64,000 bases of DNA from Nitrococcus mobilis Nb-231 (lineage in GTDB: Bacteria; Pseudomonadota; Gammaproteobacteria; Nitrococcales; Nitrococcaceae). The stretch covers positions 2,968,596 through 3,032,595 of the forward strand of contig NZ_CH672427.1 in the NCBI RefSeq assembly GCF_000153205.1, in the 5' to 3' direction. The notes under the pieces are model-generated. The model was not told the DNA's origin, searched no databases, and saw only the letters and a program-made list of their open reading frames with translations. A program made the translations under genes and the position numbers. Of the stretch, positions 45,776-54,939 are shown one piece after another (position 1 is the first letter of the stretch; each line of letters starts with the position of its first letter).

Positions 45776-46989
45776 AAGTCACCGCTGCTTATTTCTTGCT
45801 GAGTTGGATCCAGGGCGAAATCGAAATCGAGAGTGCCATTCATGGCGGCTTGGCCTAAAATTCGGTCAACCCAAAGCGGAGTGGGTGGGTGGTACTGGAT
45901 AGCGAGGATGTCCCTTAGGCTTTGGTTTAAGGGATTGGCGGTTAAATAGGAAACCCCGCCGCAGAGCTCGGCCAGCGCGGTCACAATACCGGGGAGCTCG
46001 CGGCAACAGTTCTGCTTTAGAGCGAGGGCCTGGGGTAAGGCGCTTACATCGAGAATGTCGTCTTTGGCGAGCAGTTGCGCGAAAAGAGACACCGTTGCTT
46101 CAAGGTTCAGGTACTTGGCATATACCTCGCCAAACCGTGTTTGCAGGTGAGGAAGCTCCGAGCGGTAGCGAGTGCCGCCGTCGTTCGTCGGTATCGTCGA
46201 CTGCTGTACGTGTTGACTCGCGTACTCGAGTGCGCGCCGAGCCACACCGAGATAGACGGCGCTGGCCGACAGACAGAACCACATCAGGCTGGCTTTGAAG
46301 ATGCCCGAGTCATCGCTGCCTGCGCTGGTTTTGTGCATGACCAATCGAGTGGGCAACAAGCACCCGTCCAAGACGAGCGCATCCGATTCTGAAGCGCGCA
46401 TGCCCATGAACTCCGGGCCTTTTTGAACTGAAAGACCGGCGGAGGCAGTGGGAAGCAAACCGACGATCAAAGTCTGCGGATCGATTTGAGCATGCAGGCA
46501 TGCGAACTGCGCTCGGCCGATTAGGCTGCAAGGCACTTTGCGGCCAGTCAGTAAATACCCATCGTCGACTTGAGCCGCTTTCGTATTGGAACGCACGAGA
46601 CAGCCGCCGAGGTTGGGCTCGGCGAAGGCTGAGGCCACGATGCTGTTTTGCTGAGTGATTGCCTGTAGAAGCATCCAGGATAGATCGCGTGTTCTTTTCC
46701 AATGTTCGACGATCATTCCTAAAGTAAAAATATGCATCGTCGTTGCAATGGCGATGCTAGGGAAAACATAACCCAGTTCATGCTGAACGGCACAAACATC
46801 GGCAATGCTCGCCCCTTGACCACCGAATTGCTTGGGAATCGCTAAAGTGAAATAACCGCAGTCGGTTAGAGCAGCCATGCACTCCTCAGGAATACTGGTA
46901 TGCTCTTCCTCCAAGGAGCTTTTCCTAAGTCGCTCCACGACGGTATGAGGGAGGTAGGCTTCAATGGCGTTCCACATGCTTTTTGCCAC
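45772..46989 (-). CDS. acyl-CoA dehydrogenase-fold flavoprotein
   Basis: A 405-residue protein with the acyl-CoA dehydrogenase plan: AIPKQFGGQGASIADVCAV, SAFAEPNLGG, GYLLTGRKVPCSLIG and a helical C-terminal domain. The end reads LRDILAIQYHPPTPLWVDRI. The segment carrying the usual catalytic Glu is not recognisable, a feature shared with flavin monooxygenases of this fold. So it may oxidise an acyl chain or act as an oxygenase. The start is GTG at 46989 with a strong GGAGG site. It is coupled to the formyltransferase gene and sits 115 bases behind the reductase gene. Confidence 0.8.
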   Translation of the reverse strand: MAKSMWNAIEAYLPHTVVERLRKSSLEEEHTSIPEECMAALTDCGYFTLAIPKQFGGQGASIADVCAVQHELGYVFPSIAIATTMHIFTLGMIVEHWKRTRDLSWMLLQAITQQNSIVASAFAEPNLGGCLVRSNTKAAQVDDGYLLTGRKVPCSLIGRAQFACLHAQIDPQTLIVGLLPTASAGLSVQKGPEFMGMRASESDALVLDGCLLPTRLVMHKTSAGSDDSGIFKASLMWFCLSASAVYLGVARRALEYASQHVQQSTIPTNDGGTRYRSELPHLQTRFGEVYAKYLNLEATVSLFAQLLAKDDILDVSALPQALALKQNCCRELPGIVTALAELCGGVSYLTANPLNQSLRDILAIQYHPPTPLWVDRILGQAAMNGTLDFDFALDPTQQEISSGDL

Positions 46990-47035
46990 GATGACCTCCG
47001 CTTCCTCTGAAAGTTAGCTAATTAAATTCCTTTGT

Positions 47036-47096
47036 AATTTCGGCGAAAGCTGGGGTCCAGTAAAATCAAGCTGAATACTGACCTTCGCCGGATTAA
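47036..47096 (+). repeat. dispersed palindromic repeat, degenerate copy 3
   Basis: TTTCGGCGAAAGCTGGG followed by GTCCAGTAAAATCAAG aligns with the minus strand of the repeat at 20840-20905 (there TTCCGGCGAAAGCCGGA, ATCCAGTCAAATCAAG). The second half, ending near CTTCGCCGG, matches more loosely. It lies between the reductase and flavoprotein genes. Confidence 0.65.
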
Positions 47097-47104
47097 TCAG
47101 CTCC

Positions 47105-48160
47105 CTATAAAGCCTTGCTTGCATATTCTCGAGCGCTTTTGTTAATGCGCTGCTCACACCAAAACGTGAAACTGCGTAGGAGTAAAGGCGTTGTGTGCTT
47201 GCTGATAAAAGCGAACTCGGGTTTTCTGCAGGTATGGATATTGAGATAAGGCCGGAAACACTCGAGCGCTTGCCGCACCATCTCGTAGTTCCGTGGCAAG
47301 CTTTTTCTCATAATGGGCAAAAAGAAACGCTCGAATACTTGGGGGTCGATGATCGTGACTTCTCCTCGAGGAGTGAGTCCCGCCTGTTGCCTCGCCCTAT
47401 TTACCGTGCGCTTGCCTAAAGAGATGACCGTTTCCAAGGTGGGTGCGTGGATGCCCGAGCAGGCATAAACGGTCTTGCCTAAACTGTGTGATGGGTTTTT
47501 CAAGCTCCAAATAATGGCTTCGGTGACTGTATCTAGAGAGACGATATCAAGACGAGCGTCGCCGTTGCCAACAAGAAAGGGAAGTAAATTATGATTGTAT
47601 AAGTAAACTAGCTGATAAATGCTGAGGAAGCGGCTGACTGCGCCATCCGACTGTCGCCCCATCACAATACTCGGGCGGATGACGGTAAATGGGAGTCCCG
47701 AATTCTTTACCTCTTCTTCGGCGAGGTACTTGGAATACTCATAAGCGTTATTGAAGTCGGACAAACTCGGAATTTTATCCGGTTTTTTTTGTAAGGTGTC
47801 GACAAAAGCTGTCGATATATAAACGAAATTCTGCAGACGAGGTGCATATCGTTTGGCGAAGTCAATCAGCTCTGCAGTAGCTTCTGTATTGCTCCGAAGT
47901 GCATTTTGCTCGCTTTGGTTCCAGCGCACATCGGCAGCGCAGTGGATTATAAAATGGGCGTTTTTGAAAACCTCCTTCGGATCCGCAAGCCCAAGATTTT
48001 TTTGCTTGAGATCAATAGGAATGAACGGGAGGTTTGAACCCGCAATAGGCTGATTGCTACGCCCGAGTGAAAGGATAGGCCGAAGCTTTGCCACTTCGGG
48101 AACGATGGCGGAGCCTACCAGTCCGCTGGCACCTGTAATAATGGCATTCCCGTAGCTCAT
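47105..48160 (-). CDS. NAD(P)-dependent extended SDR / acyl-thioester reductase-like
   Basis: A 351-residue protein with a Rossmann start AIITGASGLVGSAIVPEV, HFIIHCAADVRWN, FVYISTAFVDT and the active-site pair in YEYSKYLAEE (Tyr-x3-Lys). TVIRPSIVMGR follows. This pattern is shared by fatty acyl-CoA reductases and the terminal thioester reductase domains of biosynthetic enzymes. A standalone aldehyde-forming reductase would give the aldehyde that the class III aminotransferase could aminate. Start ATG 48160 overlaps the SRPBCC stop (ATGA). Substrate unknown. Confidence 0.8.
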   Translation of the reverse strand: MSYGNAIITGASGLVGSAIVPEVAKLRPILSLGRSNQPIAGSNLPFIPIDLKQKNLGLADPKEVFKNAHFIIHCAADVRWNQSEQNALRSNTEATAELIDFAKRYAPRLQNFVYISTAFVDTLQKKPDKIPSLSDFNNAYEYSKYLAEEEVKNSGLPFTVIRPSIVMGRQSDGAVSRFLSIYQLVYLYNHNLLPFLVGNGDARLDIVSLDTVTEAIIWSLKNPSHSLGKTVYACSGIHAPTLETVISLGKRTVNRARQQAGLTPRGEVTIIDPQVFERFFLPIMRKSLPRNYEMVRQALECFRPYLNIHTCRKPEFAFISKHTTPLLLRSFTFWCEQRINKSAREYASKAL

Positions 48161-48597
48161 GACACCCTCAACTGTTTTTCGATGTCTTCTAACATGCCGT
48201 GACAGTTTTCCTCCAAAGCCTGGATGGCGATGGGGGTTAGGATATCCTCGATCGAGGGAATGCCAATGCGGAAATTCATAAGCAAGCAAACTCTTGTTTG
48301 TCCTGCTTCATTATAAAGCTGCCACGATCCATCCAGACTCTCAAGATCACCTTCCAACTGGCGGAAATCGATTCGTGCACGACTGGCGTCGTAGTGATCT
48401 ATCTCGGTCCACTCCATAACGGAATCACGCAAGGTGGCCGACCATCGGGAAACGGTCCATTTCGGCCGTTTATCTTCGAGTATTGTGACCTCGTTGACCG
48501 ACGGCATGAAATTCGGATAGCATGAAATATCTGAGACGATCTCCCAGACATCTTTAATGTGGCGAGTGATGCTTCGATTGACTTCAACGAGTGCCAT
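48157..48597 (-). CDS. SRPBCC (COQ10/aromatase-cyclase-like) protein
   Basis: A 146-residue START-like helix-grip protein: VEVNRSITRHIKDVWEIVSD, SCYPNFMPSVNEVTIL, RIDFRQLEGDLESLDGSW and a long C-terminal helix. Similar proteins bind hydrophobic ligands such as polyketide chains or quinones; aromatase/cyclases and COQ10 belong here. In this operon it may hold a hydrophobic intermediate. ATG 48597 follows GAGGT and lies 14 bases after the aminotransferase stop. Confidence 0.8.
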   Translation of the reverse strand: MALVEVNRSITRHIKDVWEIVSDISCYPNFMPSVNEVTILEDKRPKWTVSRWSATLRDSVMEWTEIDHYDASRARIDFRQLEGDLESLDGSWQLYNEAGQTRVCLLMNFRIGIPSIEDILTPIAIQALEENCHGMLEDIEKQLRVS

Positions 48598-48611
48598 AAT
48601 AAGCACCTCTT

Positions 48612-49856
48612 TTATGAGGATTCCTGCAATGTCCTGCAATGATGCAAGGCTTGCTGTAAAACACCGTGCATGTAATCCACGTCTGAGCGCTCAAGACAGT
48701 AAGGAGGCACAAGTCTTAGCACAGTCGGGTTTGACAGGCAGGGGCTGAGAAGTAAACCCGTTTTCAAACAGTATTCCAAGGTTGTCGCTGCATAAATATT
48801 GGAAGAAAAGTGCAGCCCTCTCATGAGACCAAAACCAGTACAGGCCGATAGCACATCGGAGAACTGGTTGTGCAAGTGCTCGAGCGCGCTTTCAATCCAG
48901 GCGCCTTTCTGCTCCACGTCCGGTAAAAAATTCTTTGCTTGGGCGATCTCGGTCACGGCGATCACAGTTCTGCACGCCAAAGGATTCCCACCATAGGTCG
49001 AGCTGTGTAGGTAGGGGTTGTGATCGAAAGGAGAGAAGGCCGATTCGCTTGCTATGAGCGCCGAGACGGGAACGATTCCGCCGCCGAGTGACTTGCCGGC
49101 TAGTACAATGTCTGGCTCGATGTTGCTGCGTTCAAAAGCCCAGAGCCTACCGGTTCGACCGAGCCCCGACTGGATTTCGTCAGCGACCAACAAGGTGCCG
49201 TACTGCCGGCACAGCTTATAGGCCGTTTGTAAAAAGGCCGGTTCGACGGGGTGGATTCCGCCTTCTCCTTGAACAGCCTCCACGAACAAGCCTGCGATAT
49301 CCCCGGTGGCCAGAGCGGTTTCGAGTTCGATCGCGTTCTCGCGCTCAATTCTCACCACATCTTGCAACAGCGGATGGGCGTCTGCTTTAAACCCTGCATG
49401 GTCGGTCAGAGACAGCGCACCGGCGGTTTTCCCGTGATAAGAGCCGCTAAGGTGCGCTAGTTTTTTTCTTTTTGTCTTGAGACGGCAAAGTTTGATGGCC
49501 GCCTCCACGGCTTCGCTACCCGAGTTGAGGAACATGGCTTTCTGTAAATGCGAAGGGGCCAAAGCCACTAGGCTTTCTAAGGCCACAGCCAGTTCGGCGT
49601 GGCAGAGGACTCGGCTTGTGCCCGATAAGCCGTCGCTCAGCAGGTCCTGGAGGGCGGTCAGGATTTTCGAATTGCCGTGACCGAACATGAAAAGAGCAAA
49701 CGATCCGCAATCGAGGAAGCGCTTTCCTTTATGGCCCGTAATCCACGCTCCCCCGGCCGCCCGTTCGTATTCTCCTGCGCCGGAAACCCCGTAGACGATT
49801 GCCCAGCCCTTGGAACCGTAGGTTCTGATCTCTTGCAAGAGTGACTGATAGTCCAT
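48612..49856 (-). CDS. class III PLP aminotransferase
   Basis: A 414-residue fold-type I aminotransferase. Seen are NSGSEAVEAAIKL (phosphate binding), GSYHGKTAGALSLT, FVEAVQGEGGIHP, LLVADEIQSGLGRTG and the Schiff-base Lys in DIVLAGKSLGGGIVP. Class III enzymes move amino groups from omega-amino compounds or to aldehydes. It begins the lower-GC operon and would act with the reductase downstream. ATG 49856 is chosen; an in-frame alternative lies at 49874. The exact substrate is unknown. Confidence 0.88.
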   Translation of the reverse strand: MDYQSLLQEIRTYGSKGWAIVYGVSGAGEYERAAGGAWITGHKGKRFLDCGSFALFMFGHGNSKILTALQDLLSDGLSGTSRVLCHAELAVALESLVALAPSHLQKAMFLNSGSEAVEAAIKLCRLKTKRKKLAHLSGSYHGKTAGALSLTDHAGFKADAHPLLQDVVRIERENAIELETALATGDIAGLFVEAVQGEGGIHPVEPAFLQTAYKLCRQYGTLLVADEIQSGLGRTGRLWAFERSNIEPDIVLAGKSLGGGIVPVSALIASESAFSPFDHNPYLHSSTYGGNPLACRTVIAVTEIAQAKNFLPDVEQKGAWIESALEHLHNQFSDVLSACTGFGLMRGLHFSSNIYAATTLEYCLKTGLLLSPCLSNPTVLRLVPPYCLERSDVDYMHGVLQQALHHCRTLQESS

Positions 49857-49874
49857 GTCCGGGCCGGATCGCAA

Positions 49875-50256
49875 ATGCGAATGATTGAGAGAAGACTGAT
49901 TATAACAAGAGTGTAGCTAATATTCTCTGGTAGATGCGAGATGCCTCGAGCGCCCACGGGATAGCTGTGTCAAACCCTCCAGTTCCAGCTCCTGAGCTAT
50001 GCTGGACCGGCTTATCGCCGAACAGGACCGTGCTCAGCACGGGCGCGCTCCCGGTGCAGGGCCGGTCGAGGCAATGGGAGCGGCTGGGAGCCAGAGCTGT
50101 TCCAGGCGATGCGCCGTAGGCGGACTTGAGGCCGGCATGGCTTGAGCACGAGCCGCCTTGCACACAGGTTTGCCGACAGCGGCGCAAATCCCTATGCAAA
50201 CCGGGGCCTGATGGCTGCGCGTACGCGAAGCGCTTTACCCGCTCGCGCAAGCGCAC
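49875..50256. other. intergenic region before the aminotransferase operon
   Basis: About 380 bases between selO's end and the aminotransferase gene. No gene is supported. It should include the promoter of the minus-strand biosynthetic operon. The sequence changes from GC-rich near 50000-50250 to more AT-rich next to the aminotransferase start. Confidence 0.4.
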
Positions 50257-51879
50257 TCAAGAGCTGCAGGACAGCATTGAACACCCGGCGCGCTGACGCG
50301 CCCACTCGGGGCGTTTGGCGGCAAACTGCTCTTTGTCCGGTTGCTCGTCGTACGGATGGCGCAAGAGTTCCAGCAGCTCATGGAGCAGCGCATAGTCGCC
50401 CTGCTCGCACTGGTCGATGGCGAGTTGGGCGAGGTAGTTGCGCAATACGTACTTGGGGTTGACCCGGTTCATGCGCCGCCGCCGTGCCTTGGCATCGTCG
50501 GCGCTCTCGGCGCCTAGGCGTTCGAGGTAGCGGCGCAGCCAGGCCGTGGTACGCGCCCTGTGCTCGCCGGTCAGCGCCTCGGGCGCGTAATAAGCGGGCA
50601 GCAGCGGCTCGAGCAGCGCCGCGTCGCTCACCTCGTGTGCCCCTGCGCCAGCGGGGCTGAGCCGGGCGAGATTGCGGTAAAAGAGTGTCAGATCGGTTTC
50701 GAGGAGCTGCAGCACCTCCAGTAGTTCGTCGATCAGCGGCTTGTCCCGAGCGGGATCGACCTGGCTGAGCCCGAGTTTGCTCGCCATCATGGCCAGCCAA
50801 GCGGGTCCGTATTCCTTGGCGTAATTGGCGATGGCCTGCTGCAATGGCTCGACTTGACCGACCACCGGCAAGATGGCGTTGGCGAGCTGAGTGAGGTTCC
50901 ACAAGGCCACCTGCGGCTGCTGCTCAAAGCGGTAGCGCCGGCCGACGGCGTCGGTGGTGTTGGGCGTCCAATCCGGATCGTAGCCTTCCAGCCAGCCATA
51001 TGGGCCGTAATCGATGGTTTGGCCGAGAACGGACATGTTGTCGGTGTTCATCACCCCGTGCACGAAGCCGACTCGCATCCAATGCACGACCATGGTCAGG
51101 GTTCGCCGGCAGACCTCCTCGAACCAGGCAATGTAGGTCTGTTGGCTCGCCTCTCCGAGGTGGGGGAAGTCCGTGCGGATGGTGTAGTCCAAAAGCTGGC
51201 GCAACAGCCGCGTATTTTGATGCGCAGCGAGAATTTCGAAGTGGCCGAAGCGCGTGAAGCTCGGTGCCACCCGGCAGACGATGGCGCCCGGTTCGAGGGC
51301 GGGACGGCCGTCGTAGAACATGTCGCGCATCACTTGTTTGCCGCTCAGCACCAGGCTCAGCGCGCGGGTGGTGGGCACTCTCAGATGATGCATGGCCTCG
51401 CTGCAGAGAAACTCCCGCAGCGACGAGCGCAGCACGGCAAAGCCGTCGGCCTCGCGTGAATAGGGCGTGGGTCCGGCGCCTTTGAGCTGGAGTATCCAGC
51501 GTTCACCATGCGCGTTTACGACCTCGCCGAGATTGATGGCGCGCCCATCGCCGAGCTGGCCGGCCCAGACACCAAACTGGTGCCCGCCGTAGCAGGTGGC
51601 GTGCGGGTCCATGCCCGGCAGCAGACGGTTGCCGGCGAATACCTGAGTGAACACCTCGCTGCGGCAGTCGGCCTCGGACAGATCGAGCAGCGCGGCGACT
51701 TCCCGCGAAAAGGCGATTAGACGCGGGGCGGTCGCGGGCTGTGGCGACACCCGCGAGAAGCAGGCACCGGTTACCAGGCGCCGCTGGTTATGGCTGTGTG
51801 GGTCCGCCGGCAGCTCGCGGGTGAAGCGGTTGTCGAAAACGAGCCGCTCCAGGGACGGGGTTTGCAACTGAGTATTCAT
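50257..51879 (-). CDS. selO: protein adenylyltransferase SelO
   Basis: A 540-residue pseudokinase-fold protein. Family marks are RLVTGACFSRVSPQP, ATCYGGHQFGVWAGQLGDGR, LQLKGAGPTPYSR, FVHGVMNTDNMS and DYGPYGWLEGYDP. The C-terminal cysteine tail (GCSMLSCSS) takes the place of the selenocysteine region of animal SelO. SelO transfers AMP from ATP to Ser, Thr or Tyr of target proteins and is linked to redox stress. ATG 51879 is used. It is slightly longer than E. coli YdiU and appears intact. It is a single gene between the biosynthetic operon and a cyclase gene. Confidence 0.95.
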   Translation of the reverse strand: MNTQLQTPSLERLVFDNRFTRELPADPHSHNQRRLVTGACFSRVSPQPATAPRLIAFSREVAALLDLSEADCRSEVFTQVFAGNRLLPGMDPHATCYGGHQFGVWAGQLGDGRAINLGEVVNAHGERWILQLKGAGPTPYSREADGFAVLRSSLREFLCSEAMHHLRVPTTRALSLVLSGKQVMRDMFYDGRPALEPGAIVCRVAPSFTRFGHFEILAAHQNTRLLRQLLDYTIRTDFPHLGEASQQTYIAWFEEVCRRTLTMVVHWMRVGFVHGVMNTDNMSVLGQTIDYGPYGWLEGYDPDWTPNTTDAVGRRYRFEQQPQVALWNLTQLANAILPVVGQVEPLQQAIANYAKEYGPAWLAMMASKLGLSQVDPARDKPLIDELLEVLQLLETDLTLFYRNLARLSPAGAGAHEVSDAALLEPLLPAYYAPEALTGEHRARTTAWLRRYLERLGAESADDAKARRRRMNRVNPKYVLRNYLAQLAIDQCEQGDYALLHELLELLRHPYDEQPDKEQFAAKRPEWARQRAGCSMLSCSS

Positions 51880-51981
51880 GAAAGACCGCATTGGTTGTAA
51901 ATGCCTACTGTAACAGTAGGCCAGCCCATAAAGGGAAGAGCCTTTAGACTGCGCTGCGCGCGGGACGGGATAAAATGGCCA

Positions 51982-54021
51982 TCATTTGAGCTTGTGGGAC
52001 TTGCGCGTCTGCGGTGAGGCAACCTGGGGGGGCTTGAGGGTTGCAAATTCCACGCGATTTCGCCCTCGGCTTTTGGCGCGGTAAAGAGCTTTGTCCGCCG
52101 CCTCGAGGAGGCGACTGGCGGACAAGGCGGCATCCGGCTTGGCGCAGACAAGGCCGATGCTTACGGTTACATAGCTTGCGGTTTTTGAATCCTGGTGCGG
52201 AATGGCCAGATTCTCGACCGCGCGGCGCAGCGTTTCCGCCGTGTCTTGCGCATAAGGGCGCTCCACCTGGGCGAGGACGACGACGAACTCTTCTCCGCCG
52301 TAGCGGGCCGCCAGATCCCCGGCGCGCCGAGCTGCCCCGGCAATCACTGCGGCAATTTTCTTCAAGCAGGCATCTCCGGCTTGATGCCCGTATCGGTCGT
52401 TGTAACCCTTGAAGTGATCGATATCGATGAATAGCAAAGCGATTCGAGCGTTGCTCCGCATGAGTTGGCGCCATTGCTGATCAAGAAACTCGTCGAAATG
52501 ACGGCGGTTGGCCAATCCGGTCAGACTGTCACGAATGGACAGCTCCCTAAGGTAACCTTCCGCCCACTTTTGCTGGGTTACGTCTTGCCCATACGCGTAG
52601 ATGATGCCGCTCTCGGGGATCGGTGTGAGGACGAAGGAGTAGATCGCCCCATCTTGCTCGATCTCCAGCGACCGATGGCGACCGTCTTTGAAAATGCGAG
52701 TCACCACGGCACGCCATTCCGGTGGCGCCAGGATCCCGTCGGCGTCTTGGATGAGGCCGAGGAATCGTCGTGCCGGGCCGTTGGCGTAGCCGACGGTCAA
52801 GGGGTTGTCGATCCGCAGCACCGGCATCGGGTTTTTATCCGGAAACATGGCCAGCGTGCGGATACGTTGCTCGGTCTTCCAGCGTAAGGTCAGCAACCCA
52901 AAGAGCGTAGTGCCGGCAATGATGACGGTGAGGGCAAGCGCCCCCATAAATAGATCGCGCGTCGTGTGGTAGGCGGCAAGCGCCTCGTTTTCATCGATTT
53001 CAGTCGCGAGCCCAATCCCGAGCGGCTTGTCCCACAGCCATGCGCCGAGCACCCATACTCCTCGGTAATCCCGGTAACCAATAGCAGAGTGGCCAGCGGC
53101 TTGCTGGACGATAGCCGAGCGGGCCATCAGTGTTGGCGGACGCTGCTCGATCGGTACGGTGGGCACCTCGCCCCGCGTCAGATCGACGCCTGGATTACGG
53201 ATCGAGACAGTGAGTATGCTCGATGCATCCTTGGGGATGAGGCCGATTCTGCGCAGTTGGTCGGTGAAGCGGCTTGCGGTGAGCATCCGCGTCTCCCGAT
53301 CGAAAAAATAGGTTTCCCCGGATGCGCCGATGCGGCCGACGTGGGCCACCTCGCTGAAGCTCAGCAAGGGGTCGATTCGGATCATCAGCGCCGCAAGAAT
53401 AGAACCGTTGGCTGAGGTGATGGGTGTCGCGGCAAACATGGCGGGTCGCAAAACGGTCGAGTGGGTTCCAGGCTTCGATTCGGCTTTAATCGGAGGGATG
53501 AGCACAGCCTCGCCAGCGAAGAGACGGTTCATGAGATCCGGGCGTTGGCGAGCGATCAGGCGCGCCGTGGTCGCATCTTTCTCTTTCGAGGTGAGGCCCC
53601 TCAAGGTGGTGTCGATGATGAAATAGTGCCAAGCGCCGTTGCCGCTTAGGAGTTTGTCTAGATGAGCCGATATAGCGAGGCTTGTGGGGGCTGCGCGATG
53701 GAGGGGGCGCTTGGAGGCATCCGGAGCAGAGCCTACGAGCGCTCTTAACTCACGGTTGCCGGCGATGTGCCGGAGTTGCTGCTGGCGCTCGTTGGCCCAG
53801 ATTCGCAGGGCTTCGTGGCTGGCCCGCAGCGTGGTTTCAAGGCTTTGAATCACCTGCTGGCGCAGCGTGGATTCCACCCGTGTCACGATGACGATGCCAA
53901 GCACCGCCACGGCCACGAGGGGGAAGGCGACGAGTGCGCCGGCCATCGCGTCGCGCCACCAGGTGCGGCCTGCCTTGAGCAGGCTAGGTTGATTCGCCTG
54001 CGGGCCTATTGCGGCATTCAC
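51982..54021 (-). CDS. Cache-PAS-GGDEF diguanylate cyclase
   Basis: A 679-residue membrane sensor. A first helix (LVAFPLVAVAVLGIVIVTRV) and a second near residue 360 (LFMGALALTVIIAGTTLFGL) bracket a periplasmic dCache-type region with GASGETYFFDRETRML. A PAS-like segment follows, then GGDEF. The cyclase site is GGEEF in RYGGEEFVVVL, an active variant, and RxxD (RAGD) lies five residues before it. It would make c-di-GMP in response to an external ligand. The start is GTG 54021. No partner gene is adjacent. Confidence 0.92.
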   Translation of the reverse strand: MNAAIGPQANQPSLLKAGRTWWRDAMAGALVAFPLVAVAVLGIVIVTRVESTLRQQVIQSLETTLRASHEALRIWANERQQQLRHIAGNRELRALVGSAPDASKRPLHRAAPTSLAISAHLDKLLSGNGAWHYFIIDTTLRGLTSKEKDATTARLIARQRPDLMNRLFAGEAVLIPPIKAESKPGTHSTVLRPAMFAATPITSANGSILAALMIRIDPLLSFSEVAHVGRIGASGETYFFDRETRMLTASRFTDQLRRIGLIPKDASSILTVSIRNPGVDLTRGEVPTVPIEQRPPTLMARSAIVQQAAGHSAIGYRDYRGVWVLGAWLWDKPLGIGLATEIDENEALAAYHTTRDLFMGALALTVIIAGTTLFGLLTLRWKTEQRIRTLAMFPDKNPMPVLRIDNPLTVGYANGPARRFLGLIQDADGILAPPEWRAVVTRIFKDGRHRSLEIEQDGAIYSFVLTPIPESGIIYAYGQDVTQQKWAEGYLRELSIRDSLTGLANRRHFDEFLDQQWRQLMRSNARIALLFIDIDHFKGYNDRYGHQAGDACLKKIAAVIAGAARRAGDLAARYGGEEFVVVLAQVERPYAQDTAETLRRAVENLAIPHQDSKTASYVTVSIGLVCAKPDAALSASRLLEAADKALYRAKSRGRNRVEFATLKPPQVASPQTRKSHKLK

Positions 54022-54325
54022 AACAACCCAAAATCAGCGCTTGAGGGCGCATCGAAACGGCACGCAACCGACTTCACGCTGAAGGGCGTGCCCTTGTCGG
54101 TCAGCGTGGGCTTGAGCCGTTCCGCGGTGATCGCCTCGTCACCGCGGGAAAGACTCTGCTGCATTTCGAGAACTATAGCACAATCCGCGATTGCGCCTGC
54201 TCAGCCAAGCGGAACCAAGGCCACACCCGGAAACGACTCTGGTACACGCTGGCTGGGGGCGGGGGAGGCCGGTGCTGATTCCTCGGCGGTGGTCACGTCG
54301 GTGCAGAATCAGTACAACTCCCGGG
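54022..54325. other. gene-free stretch
   Basis: About 300 bases between the cyclase start and arfB's end. No ORF shows family resemblance and no hairpin with T-run was found. I see nothing assignable. Confidence 0.4.
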
Positions 54326-54739
54326 TTAAGTGTCAGGCTTGCCCCGCAGGGCCTTGACTCGGGCGCGCTTGGCTTTGCCCGCTAGGCGCCTTTCCCGGGC
54401 GCCACGAGTGGGTTTGGTCGGTAGGCGGGGCTTGTGCGGCACCATCACGCTTTGGATCAGATCCCGCAGGCGGTTCAGCGCGTCTTCCCGATTGCCTTCC
54501 TGACTGCGCCGGCGCTGGGCCTTTATAACCACCACGCCCTCCTTGGTGATCCGCTGATCATTTAACGCCAAAAGTCGCGTTTGGTAGCGCTCGGGCAGCG
54601 ATGAGGCGCGGATGTCAAAGCGCAGGTGAATGCCGGTGGCGACTTTGTTGACATTCTGACCGCCCGGTCCCTGGGCCCGGATCGCGGTGATGTCGATTTC
54701 ATGGTCAGGAATCTGTATGCGTTTGGAGATCTGGAGCAT
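54326..54739 (-). CDS. arfB: alternative ribosome-rescue factor ArfB
   Basis: A 137-residue peptidyl-tRNA hydrolase. The catalytic GGQ motif is at residues 25-27 ([14 protein letters not shown]), followed by the class-1 release-factor-like domain and a basic tail ending in many Lys and Arg ([14 protein letters not shown]). The tail enters the empty mRNA channel of stalled ribosomes and the GGQ releases the peptide. Length and layout are normal. ATG 54739 is used. Confidence 0.95.
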   Translation of the reverse strand: MLQISKRIQIPDHEIDITAIRAQGPGGQNVNKVATGIHLRFDIRASSLPERYQTRLLALNDQRITKEGVVVIKAQRRRSQEGNREDALNRLRDLIQSVMVPHKPRLPTKPTRGARERRLAGKAKRARVKALRGKPDT

Positions 54740-54939
54740 TTCGAAATCGGAACTAGGCCCTGATTCACTAGATTGAAACGTGGTTGGAGAGTTGCGTGGT
54801 GCTTGGTATTCAAGCGGATGCGCTCGGTTTCGGGGCGAAATTCGGTCGCCGAGCCCATCGATTGCGGGGCGAAGTCGGCTCGGTTATCGTTTAAATTGTT
54901 GAGGTCGAGAGCCGGTTGGTATCCCTGAGAGGGCGATTT

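Noticed and set aside
49900-50256. 118-codon minus-strand frame between selO and the aminotransferase gene
   Set aside because: No motif, no good start signal, and composition typical of a non-coding GC-rich frame.
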